The position numbers and the translations under genes were made by a program. Under the pieces are notes generated by a model that saw only the letters and a program-made list of their open reading frames with translations, searched no databases and was not told the DNA's origin. 21,530 bases of DNA from DTKY01 sp037440765. GTDB lineage: Bacteria; Acidobacteriota; Terriglobia; Bryobacterales; Bryobacteraceae. Every line of letters begins with the position of its first letter. Position 1 is the first letter of the stretch. This document shows positions 5,415 through 13,000 of this stretch, piece by piece. The DNA lies in contig JBBITL010000075.1 in the NCBI GenBank assembly GCA_037440765.1, positions 1 to 21,530 of the forward strand. The letters run 5' to 3'.

Positions 5415-7400
5415 ATGTTTGACCCGATGGCAGTCAACTCACCATTGGACCTGCCTGCCCAGTCGCCAGCCGTAGTGGAGTCCAGGGGGCGCCTCACTCT
5501 CCGCGCCAGCCGGCCCCTGTTCTACAACTTCCACTGGCTGCGGGAGGTCGCGCTGGGCGCGATCGAAGGCGACCTGGGCCTCAGGATCGACGCCGGCGGC
5601 GCGGTGTCAACCAGCCTGACGGTGAACGCCTGCCACCGGCAGGAGATCTCGCTTGACGAGGCCGGACGCCTGCGGCTGCGCATCCTCAAGCACCGGAGCC
5701 GTGACTTCAACCTCGCCGCGCAGGTGGGCGCCACCGTTCATGCGTCGACTCCGCTCCCACGGCAGCCCGACGCCCTGGTGGCCGCCGTTCTGGGCGTTCA
5801 CCCAAGCCAGTTGATGAAGGACGGCGCCTTGCCTGATGCGGCCAGGCAACTGTCGCAGCTTTGGAACGCCACGGCCTCTCCGCTGGCTGCCTTTCAGGCC
5901 CTCCACGGCCGGATCAGGCAGCAAGTCGAAGCCCTGTTCGGACCGGTGCGCAGCAACGAGGACGCCGGCCGGTTGCTCGGCGGGCTGAAAACGCTCGTCG
6001 GCCTCCGCGACTCGGTGTATCAGGAAGCCGTGGCTGCCGTAGAGAAGAAGCACGGGGCTGAGCTGAGCTGGCGCTACGACTCGGCCGGCCTGGACACAGC
6101 CCTGGTTGATTGCTCCTTCGCATTCACTGAGCAGGGACTCTGCGCCTACCGCCGGGCGCTCCAGGGCGACTACTCCTGGATCCTTGACGCGGACCAGGCC
6201 CACGTGTCGTTCCGTAAGGGCGTGCTCACCAGCGGCCTGCGCCGGGAAACCACGGTCGAACTGCACCTGCCCTTCCTCGACCGGAAGGAGTGGCGCACGC
6301 GCCTGGAGTCGCTGGCGAAGATGGAGGTCGCCGGCGACGGCGGCGGGCGCGTGCTGGTGTATTGCGTGGATGCCTCGCATCGCGTGACGAGCCGCAACGC
6401 TTACCAGAGCGTGCTGGCTCTGGCCGGCGGGCTTTCGGTAGGGCGCGTGCACACCCGGTCCAGCTTCACGCTGTCTTACACCGACCAGCGTCGCCTGCCG
6501 TGCGGGCGCGCCGCTCAGAGCCTGGCAGCCGCATTGGAAGGGTACGGGTTCGCCCCCGAGGCCAGACAGAGCCTGGAGAGCCTGGCCGCCGGGCGGGCGG
6601 GCGAACTGGACGTGTCGCTGGCGCTGTCGATTCCCGGCTCGCTGGTGGAGGCGTGGCTGGCTGCGCCGGGCGAGCGCGATCCAGATTTCTTCGAAGCCTA
6701 TTCCCGCGTCTCGGTCGCCGTGCAGCGCGCCATCCGCGTCTGGCTGCCATACATCTACTTCTCGGACGTGAGCCGCTATAACACCCTGGAAGCGGCCTTC
6801 CCGCTGATCATCTACCAGGTGAGCCGGCCCTTTCAGGGAAAACCGAAGTACGACTTCACCTACGATGCCCTGGACGAGCGCACAATGAGCGGGTTCTTCC
6901 GCATGGCCGGCCAGCAGCTTCCTGCGGAACTGGCGCGGGTGGAACAACTCCTGCTGCGCTCCGGCCTGGCTGGCACGGCGGCGTTCTACAGCACCCGGCG
7001 TGCGCGCAACATACTGGAGTCGGTTCAAAGCCGGCCGAGACTGCTCAAGTCGCTGCTTGTCGCCGACGCGTTCCTGGTGGATGCGCTTGTGAACCTGGGC
7101 TGCCGCGGCCGTCGACTCCGCCAGGATGCCGCCGGCGACCCGGCCCAGGCTGTCCGGGATCTGTCGCGGTTCGCCGCGGACCTGGTGAAGGCGTTCCACG
7201 GCAAACTGCGCAGGCTCTACGGCGGCCAGGAGTTCCTCGCCCTGGGCGGCCTGCTGCTTGTGGAAGCGACGGCCGCGCTCGGCGCAGCCGAAGACAAGGC
7301 CCCTGCCGTCAGGGCGGCCGTGCGGCTGTCACAGGGACCCCCTGGCAGCCCTGCCGCATTCAGCCACACTCTGGTCAACCCGGCGTATCTGCCGGAGTGA
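5415..7400 (+). CDS. Hypothetical protein, 661 aa, unrecognised family
   Basis: I do not recognise this protein. There is no signal peptide or membrane helix, so it is probably cytoplasmic. Residues 20-110 look beta-rich and basic. Residues 130-220 look helical (AARQLSQLWNATASPLAAF onward). The middle again has predicted strands (ETTVELHLPFLDRKEWRTRL), and the last 200 residues are helical and rich in Leu, Arg and Ala. Aromatic clusters such as WLPYIYFSDVSRYNTL and YDFTYDAL look conserved-domain-like, but no known active-site motif is visible. The ATG at 5415 is chosen for its GGGAG Shine-Dalgarno, 5 nt upstream; the open frame runs further upstream to 5229 without start signals. TACAAT (5362-5367) is a likely -10 box. 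The gene is monocistronic and divergent from the TPR gene, and converges on the cyclic-nucleotide-binding gene. Confidence 0.75.
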   Translation: MFDPMAVNSPLDLPAQSPAVVESRGRLTLRASRPLFYNFHWLREVALGAIEGDLGLRIDAGGAVSTSLTVNACHRQEISLDEAGRLRLRILKHRSRDFNLAAQVGATVHASTPLPRQPDALVAAVLGVHPSQLMKDGALPDAARQLSQLWNATASPLAAFQALHGRIRQQVEALFGPVRSNEDAGRLLGGLKTLVGLRDSVYQEAVAAVEKKHGAELSWRYDSAGLDTALVDCSFAFTEQGLCAYRRALQGDYSWILDADQAHVSFRKGVLTSGLRRETTVELHLPFLDRKEWRTRLESLAKMEVAGDGGGRVLVYCVDASHRVTSRNAYQSVLALAGGLSVGRVHTRSSFTLSYTDQRRLPCGRAAQSLAAALEGYGFAPEARQSLESLAAGRAGELDVSLALSIPGSLVEAWLAAPGERDPDFFEAYSRVSVAVQRAIRVWLPYIYFSDVSRYNTLEAAFPLIIYQVSRPFQGKPKYDFTYDALDERTMSGFFRMAGQQLPAELARVEQLLLRSGLAGTAAFYSTRRARNILESVQSRPRLLKSLLVADAFLVDALVNLGCRGRRLRQDAAGDPAQAVRDLSRFAADLVKAFHGKLRRLYGGQEFLALGGLLLVEATAALGAAEDKAPAVRAAVRLSQGPPGSPAAFSHTLVNPAYLPE

Positions 7401-7450
7401 CGAGAACCTCGGAGCCCGGGGCGGACGCCGGCCCATATCAGCGGTTCTCG
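7401..7450. terminator. Inverted repeat between convergent genes
   Basis: CGAGAACC (7401-7408) and GGTTCTCG (7443-7450) are perfect 8-bp arms with a GC-rich loop. The repeat starts directly after the stop codon of the 661-aa gene and ends 9 bp before the stop of the minus-strand cyclic-nucleotide-binding gene, so it could end transcription both ways. There is no U-tract and the loop is long. Confidence 0.3.
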
Positions 7451-7459
7451 GCCGGCCGC

Positions 7460-7915
7460 TCAAGAACGATACGTGTCGAGGAGACGTAACCTGGTCGCTT
7501 CGAGGCGGCCCGACACGATCGCCAGCAAGCGCTTGGTGAGCTGGCAGCCGAACACCGGGTCCGCCTCGCAGACTTTCAATATCTCGCCGCCGTCGAAGAC
7601 GAGCGTTCGCACCCGATCCAACGCCCGCGCCCGGAAGTGCCTGCGCGTCTCGGGCAGCAGGAAAGACCAGCCCAGTTCTCCACCCTCCTCGATGGTCTGC
7701 ACGCGGACGTGACCGCTGAGCGTAGTCATCTCCAGGGCCACTTTGCCGGACAGTACGACGTAAAACTGCTTTTCGGCGTCCCCCTCCCGGAAGATGACCT
7801 GGTTCGCCTCGAAGCCCACTTCCCTGGCCATCGCCGCCAGCCGGTCCACATGGCCGGGCTCCATCCCCTCCGCAAATGCCAATTCGCGCAAGGCTGTCGC
7901 CCGGGTGTGTCCCAT
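7460..7915 (-). CDS. Solo cyclic nucleotide-binding domain protein (Crp-type sensor without DNA-binding domain)
   Basis: 151 aa, consisting almost entirely of one cyclic nucleotide-binding jelly roll. It contains VIFREGDAEKQFYVVLSGKVAL, written here as VIFREGD and FYVVLSGKVAL, then EEGGELGWSFLLPETRRHFRA, the region of the phosphate-binding cassette. The short C-terminal helix ends without the helix-turn-helix of Crp/Fnr regulators. The cassette reads GELGWS where canonical cAMP binders have GE(L/I)(A/G)-x(n)-R-(A/T/S), followed later by RA, so the ligand is uncertain. It probably acts as a cytoplasmic ligand sensor through protein contacts. Shine-Dalgarno GAGAGGG lies 5 nt before the ATG at 7915. 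It lies downstream of the PilZ gene on the same strand with a 193-bp gap; they could be cotranscribed, but a hairpin lies between them. Confidence 0.85.
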   Translation of the reverse strand: MGHTRATALRELAFAEGMEPGHVDRLAAMAREVGFEANQVIFREGDAEKQFYVVLSGKVALEMTTLSGHVRVQTIEEGGELGWSFLLPETRRHFRARALDRVRTLVFDGGEILKVCEADPVFGCQLTKRLLAIVSGRLEATRLRLLDTYRS

Positions 7916-8071
7916 GTTGCCCTCTCAATGCTCCCGGATTTCAACAGGCGGACCCGCGACCCTCTTCGAACGGGCGCGCCTGTCGTACGTCCTCAGTCTG
8001 CGGCCAGAGGGCCCCATTTGCAAGTGTCAACTCCAAGTTCAGCCTTGAAGAGCGGGCGACGGCGGATGGCG

Positions 8072-8117
8072 CCGGCCTGAACGGAATATCTGATTCCGGG
8101 CGGGCCGCTCAGGCCGG
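8072..8117. terminator. Nested hairpin overlapping the stop codon of the PilZ gene
   Basis: Outer arms CCGGCCTGA (8072-8080) and TCAGGCCGG (8109-8117) are perfect 9-bp complements. Inner arms CGGAAT (8082-8087) and ATTCCG (8093-8098) add a second stem. The PilZ stop codon (complement of 8109-8111) is part of the outer arm. It may end or stabilise the pilZ transcript, though no U-run follows. Confidence 0.35.
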
Positions 8118-8417
8118 AGCTTCGGGAGCCGGCGCCGGCCGGTGCAGGCTCATCCCTATGTGATACCCCGACCCGGTGCTGATGCAGCAGCGCACCACGC
8201 CCAGCGAGCCGAGTCCGTGGATCTCGATGCCGACCGGAAGGCCCAAGGGCAGTGCGCAGCCGGTCTCGACGGACATGCCCGACACCGAGATGTCGCGCAC
8301 GGCGGCATGAATGCGCTTCCCGTCACGGGTGACCAGGACCACTTCTCCGCGTGACCGTAGCCGCTGCTCGGTCCTTCGCTCTTCACCGTCCACGACACTG
8401 CTGATCGGACGATTCAC
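8109..8417 (-). CDS. PilZ domain protein, probable cyclic di-GMP receptor
   Basis: 102 aa, one PilZ beta-barrel and little else. Both halves of the c-di-GMP signature are visible: RTEQR (RxxxR) near residue 15 and DISVSG (DxSxxG) near residue 43. Ligand binding is therefore likely. Standalone PilZ proteins transmit c-di-GMP levels to motility, secretion or polysaccharide machinery. The gene uses a GTG start at 8417 with a weak AGG upstream. It is divergent from the alginate-export-type porin, with 107 bp between the starts. This fits control of polysaccharide export by c-di-GMP, as with the PilZ protein Alg44 in Pseudomonas alginate synthesis; that link is inference. Confidence 0.85.
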   Translation of the reverse strand: MNRPISSVVDGEERRTEQRLRSRGEVVLVTRDGKRIHAAVRDISVSGMSVETGCALPLGLPVGIEIHGLGSLGVVRCCISTGSGYHIGMSLHRPAPAPEAPA

Positions 8418-8465
8418 GCCTGTTTCTACTCAAAGTCATGTTCAGTGTATCCTGAAAACTTGGAT

Positions 8466-8507
8466 CACGCTCCCGGCAGGGGAGAGCGTGGGGTTATCAT
8501 GCCGGGA
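8466..8507 (+). promoter_or_regulatory. Two mutually exclusive hairpins in front of the alginate-export-like gene
   Basis: Hairpin 1 pairs CACGCTC (8466-8472) with GAGCGTG (8484-8490). Hairpin 2 pairs TCCCGGCA (8471-8478) with TGCCGGGA (8500-8507). They share bases 8471-8472, and the loop of hairpin 1 supplies an arm of hairpin 2, so both cannot form fully. They end 17 nt before the ATG at 8525. An attenuator-like switch or a DNA operator is possible; so is chance in GC-rich DNA. Confidence 0.25.
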
Positions 8508-8524
8508 AAGAAATCCACAGGCAT

Positions 8525-9865
8525 ATGATGCATCCACCGCTACGGGCTTGTCCTATCGCCATCCTGGTCGCGCTTTGTGCCGCAGGCAACGCCTTCGGGC
8601 AGCAGTGGGACGTTCCGGCCAGGGCTTCGGCGACCGTCTCAAGGGACACCGGAGGCAAGCTGAGAATCAGCGCCGATGCCAGGGGGCGCTATGAACGTAG
8701 AACCGGGCAATCGTTTGGCCGGGAGCCGGATCTGGATACGGCCATATTCCGGAACCGCCTCACGCTGGCCTACAAGCCTGTTGACTGGCTGAAGCTCCAG
8801 GGCGCCGTCCAGGATTCCCGGGCGCCTGGCTACGGCGCCAACGCTCCGGGTTCCTACCGCGATCAGACGGACTTGTTCGAGAGCTACTTCGAGCTCTTCC
8901 CCGACCGGAAGACCGGATTCGGCCTGACGGCGGGACGCATGGCCCTGGCTTACGGAGAGACCCGGCTGCTGGCTACCTCAAACTGGGGCAACGTGCCGCG
9001 AGGCTTCGACGGGGTCCGGGCGTACTGGCGCTCATCAAGAGGGCGGATGGAGCTGCTGTGGCTGTCTCCGGTGAAAGCCCGGGTGGGCGAATTCAACCGT
9101 CCCGTGCTGGGCGAGCGGATCTGGGGCGTCTACAACACGTTTCCGAATCTGCTGCGGGACAAGCTGGTCGAGTTCTATGTCCTCAGGCACGAGCAGAACC
9201 GGCCGGCGGGTTTCGCGGGCGGCAGCGCCGCAGCGGGCACCGACCGGTTGCGTATCGACAGCTTCGGCGGCAGGCTGACGGGCAGTCTCCCCGAGGGCCT
9301 TCGATACAGCCTGGAGGGGGTTCTTCAATCGGGGAAAACCGGCCCCGCCACTCACCGCGGCGCGGCCTGGTTCAGCGCCCTGAGCCGCCGGTGGACCATA
9401 TCCGGACGGCAGTTTGACCTGGTCGGCGAATACAAGTACGGCAGCGGAACCAAGAACCCTCAGGATCCGTCGCGGGTTGGAACGTTTGATGGGCTGTTCC
9501 CCTCGACTCACGACAAGTTCGGCCACATGGACCTGTTCGGGTGGCGCAATATCCATGCGGCGCGAAGCCAGGCGTCGCTGGGCGTCACCAAGTCGCTGAC
9601 GTTGAGTTTCATGTACAGTTCCTGGTGGCTGGCGAGTGAACGCGACGCCCTATACAACGCCTCGGGCCGGGCAGTCGCCCGCTCGGCGGCTGGCACGGCG
9701 GGGCGGCACATCGGACAGGAGGCGGACGTGTTCGGGACTTACCGGTACAAGAGGTTCAACTTTGGCGCCGGCTACGGGCACATGTTCAAGGGCGCCTTCG
9801 TGCGAAATGCCACGCCCGGCGTTGAGCCCAGGTACCTCTACCTGTTCCATCAATATTCCCTGTAG
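8525..9865 (+). CDS. Alginate-export-type outer-membrane beta-barrel protein
   Basis: 446 aa with signal peptide MMHPPLRACPIAILVALCA ending near AFGQQ. The mature protein has alternating amphipathic strands with the features of the alginate export (AlgE-like) family. Examples are SADARGRYERR, an FRNRLTLAYKPVDWLKLQGAVQ strand pair (quoted only in part), GLTAGRMALAYGETRLL and FDGVRAYW. Family members form 18-stranded barrels in the outer membrane; many outside pseudomonads are general porin-like exporters, so the substrate is not known to be alginate. The C-terminus YLYLFHQYSL is aromatic-rich, as is usual for barrel insertion, although the last residue is Leu rather than Phe. ATG at 8525 is followed by a second ATG. 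A weak ACAGG precedes it, and two alternative hairpins lie in the upstream region. It is divergent from the PilZ gene and ends next to the large inverted repeat. Confidence 0.85.
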   Translation: MMHPPLRACPIAILVALCAAGNAFGQQWDVPARASATVSRDTGGKLRISADARGRYERRTGQSFGREPDLDTAIFRNRLTLAYKPVDWLKLQGAVQDSRAPGYGANAPGSYRDQTDLFESYFELFPDRKTGFGLTAGRMALAYGETRLLATSNWGNVPRGFDGVRAYWRSSRGRMELLWLSPVKARVGEFNRPVLGERIWGVYNTFPNLLRDKLVEFYVLRHEQNRPAGFAGGSAAAGTDRLRIDSFGGRLTGSLPEGLRYSLEGVLQSGKTGPATHRGAAWFSALSRRWTISGRQFDLVGEYKYGSGTKNPQDPSRVGTFDGLFPSTHDKFGHMDLFGWRNIHAARSQASLGVTKSLTLSFMYSSWWLASERDALYNASGRAVARSAAGTAGRHIGQEADVFGTYRYKRFNFGAGYGHMFKGAFVRNATPGVEPRYLYLFHQYSL

Positions 9866-9882
9866 CAAGGGCCGCGCCTGGC

Positions 9883-10013
9883 GTCCCGAGTCAGAAGTCC
9901 GCAGGCCTGCAAGCCCGCTCTCTCACGGTCGCGGTTCTGTGCGAGACATCGAAAGCACAGAACCGCGCGTCAGCAAGCGGGCGCATTTGTTCAGCGGACT
10001 TCTGGCTCGGGAC
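9883..10013. repeat. 131-bp nested inverted repeat, probable dispersed REP-like element
   Basis: Three concentric arm pairs can be read: 9883-9902 with 9994-10013 (20 bp, one mismatch), 9913-9919 with 9976-9982 (7 bp, perfect) and 9931-9942 with 9955-9966 (12 bp, perfect), around a 12-nt loop. The element fills nearly all of the gap between two convergent genes, ending one base before the stop codon of the 1872-aa gene. It could end transcription in both directions. The inner motif (TCTCACGGTCGCGGTTCTGT) resembles palindromes I recall as frequent in Acidobacteria and Planctomycetes genomes; this copy number was not checked. Confidence 0.7.
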
Positions 10014-10014
10014 C

Positions 10015-13000
10015 CTAACCGTTCTCGCCCGCCGCGCGGGCGATCTGGAGCAGATAGAAGCGCAGCATGCCCTGCTCGCGCGCCGGCAGGGCCTGCTCCT
10101 CGATCCGCACGATCCGCTCCACCTCGCGCATGGCCCGGACCACGCTGGTCGGGACCTCCAGCGAGCCGCGGGGCATCGCCGACAGATACTCAAAGGCGGC
10201 CACCAGGAACTGCTGGAGCGAGTCTTCGGCCGGGCCGCTCAGGAACGATGCGGACGCCCGCGGTTTCTTCGGAATAGCTGACGCCAGGGCGGCTTCGGCC
10301 GATGGAGCGCGGCGGGCGACCGAGTGCAGCGCGGTGGCCAGTTCCACGAAACTCGACACTCTGGAGTACACCGGTTCCCGGAGGATCTTCCACGCCTTCT
10401 CGCGCCAGCTCCTGATCTCCTCGGGGATCACCAGGAGCCGCTGTACCTCAAGGCGCCAGCCGTTCGGAACCGGGCCGCCGATCTGCTCCAGCAGAGACTC
10501 CAGGCTGGTGTTGAACAGATCCGGTTGCAGCAGGACCGCCAGGTCCGGCCGGAGGGCCGGCAGGAGCCGGGGCAGGAAGCGATCGCCCTCGAAGAACTCC
10601 GACACCTGCACCCCGTGCCTCCGCAACACTTCTCTCTGAAACAGCGGGACGCTGCCGCGGATCAGGTCTGCGTCCTCCCGCAGGGTGGTGAGCGCGGAGT
10701 TGCCCGCCGGGAAACCGCGCTCCATGCCGTTCAGCCAGCGCAGCTCCAGGTCCTGGTACAAGCGCAGCGAGTGGAGGATCTCGTAGACCGGCAGGTGCGG
10801 CAGGATTCTGTCGGCCAGCACGACGGCCCCTTCCGCCCCGGCCGGCTGCGAGCGGGCCAACGTGTTCAGCGCGCGGAACAGCCCCGTAGTCAACTGGTTG
10901 ATGCCGAGCACGAACGTCTGTGCCTGGTTGTGGCCGATGGCCCTCAGGCTGCTTCCATAGCGGGAGAATGGTATGGTGGAAGCGATCCGCTCCAGGATCC
11001 TCTGCCCGCGGCTGGAGGCGGCGTCGGCCGAGGGCCGCACGGTGGGCCTGTCCCTGAGCGGCGGGATGGTGCGCGCGATGAAGTGCGAGATGACGTAGAT
11101 GCCTACCACGTCCTCTTCGGTGCCGTACAGGATCCGGCGGAAGTTCTCCGTGGCCAGCTTCATGAACTCCCCGGCCAGGGAGTCCTCTGCGCCGAGCGTG
11201 AGCCGCTCCAGTTCCTGCAACCCGCGGCTGGTGAACTGGAGCCTGGTTTCGGTCAGCGGCTCGGCGGCGCGGCGCAATTCGCTCCAGTAGAACCGCTGGG
11301 CCTCGGTCACGTGGTGCAGCAACTGCACCAGTTCGGCCAGCGGCAGGTGCCGCAACTTCTCCGACACGTTGCTCTGGTAGGTCCGCAGGTCCCCGCTGGC
11401 GAACAGCCCCATCAGGGGTGTGGTGGCGTACCTGGCGCTGCGCTTGGCCGAGGGCCCCACGCATTGATCCATAGTCCGCAGGTTCTCCGGGGTCAGCAGA
11501 AAGGCGGGACGCCCGGACAGCGGCGCGTAGTAGCCGCCCTGCCGTTGCATCGGCTCGCCGCTGCCCATCTTCACTCGCACCTGTCCCACCAGGCCGCGCT
11601 CGGCCAGCCACTTCACGATCTCGAATTTCGCCTGCTTGAAGGCGGCCAGCCCGGCGGCCTGGCCTATCTGCTGGCTCAGGTCCGAACCCGCGATGAAGAC
11701 TTCGCAGATCATGGCGGACAGGCGGCTCTCCGCGCTCTCGTTCAGCCTTCGGCTCTGCACCGCGTAGTCCCACAGCTTCGCCAGGTAGGCCGGCACCCTC
11801 CGCGTGACTTCCACGTCCTCGAACAGCGGCACAAGCCAGACCGGCGGCAGATCGGCAGCTGCCGTGCGCAGCACCTCCTCGCGCTGGGCGCGCATTTTGC
11901 GGTCAAGCGAGATCAGGGCCTCGGCGTCGGACGACATGCTCACCTGCAGGGCCAGCACCATCCCCGGGTTCCCGTGCCGGCCGGAGATTTCGTTGATCTC
12001 CATGATGTTGTGAACCGTCGTGTCGATGGCGAACGGGTCGGGCGAGGTCACCAGGCTCTGGTGTATGCGTGGCGTGACCGCCATCCGGCGGAGGAGGTCC
12101 CGGTATCCGGCCGCGGCGAGCGTGAACTCGATATCCTTCGGCTGCCGGCACAACTCGCCGAGATTGGCGCGCAGTATCTTGCGGAGGCTCTTGTTCAGCC
12201 CGAAGTAGTACTCCAGCGTCCGCCGGCGCTCGCGCCGCAACTCCAGCATCCTCCGCTCCAGCCGGTCGTTGTGCTCCCACAGCGAGACCACCGGGTCGCG
12301 CGCCAGGTGGAGCTTCATGCCGAGCTTGCGCACGAAAGCGGTCTGAACCGCGAAGGGGAGCAGCCCGCGATAGCGGCGCTCCAACTGGTGCGTCAGGTCG
12401 GTGATCTCGTCAAACAGCGCCCGGAACCGCGTGCCAGCCTCCGGCAGCCGCCGCACCTCCTCGATCAGCTTCGGGTCCAGGTGCAGCCGCGGATTGGCCC
12501 TGAGCAGCATCAGCAGGAGCCTTCCCATCCGGGCTACGTTCTCCATGAGCACGCTAGCCACCAGGCGGTGCCCCTGTCCGGAGGGCCGGTTGCTGCCATC
12601 CCAGTCTCCCCAGTAGGACAGGAACGTCTCCCGGTCGGAGCCGGCTCTGAACCCTCCGAAATCCTCGGCCGCTGTGAGGCAGCCGAGGTCGAGCAGCAGT
12701 TCGTCGCCTTCCTGCCGGCTCGTGACCGCGACGTTCAGGCCCAGATACTCGCGCGCCAGCTCACGGGCCAGCGGCCGGGCCAAGCTGGGTCCCGCGGGCC
12801 GGCCGGCGATCACCGACTCGATGGCCTGTTCCCAAAGCCGCTCCGACTCGATCGAGTACATCTGGGTCGGATGCACGGTCCTGTCAAACAGCCTCTGCAG
12901 GAACTGAAGCTGCCGGCGGGGCAGGCAGTCCTTGTACAACTCCGGCTCGAGGAGCTGTTCCAGCTTTCTGCCTTCTTCCTCCTCCGCGATTGCGAGCCAC

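Noticed and set aside
5607..7199. 530-codon minus-strand open frame opposite the 661-aa orphan
   Set aside because: Composition is typical of an antisense shadow, and the plus-strand frame has a Shine-Dalgarno, a -10 box and a more protein-like sequence.
7916..8108. TTGACACTTGCA on the minus strand, reminiscent of a sigma-54 or -35 element
   Set aside because: The GG and GC dinucleotides are not in sigma-54 register, and no -10 box lies at the right distance for sigma-70.
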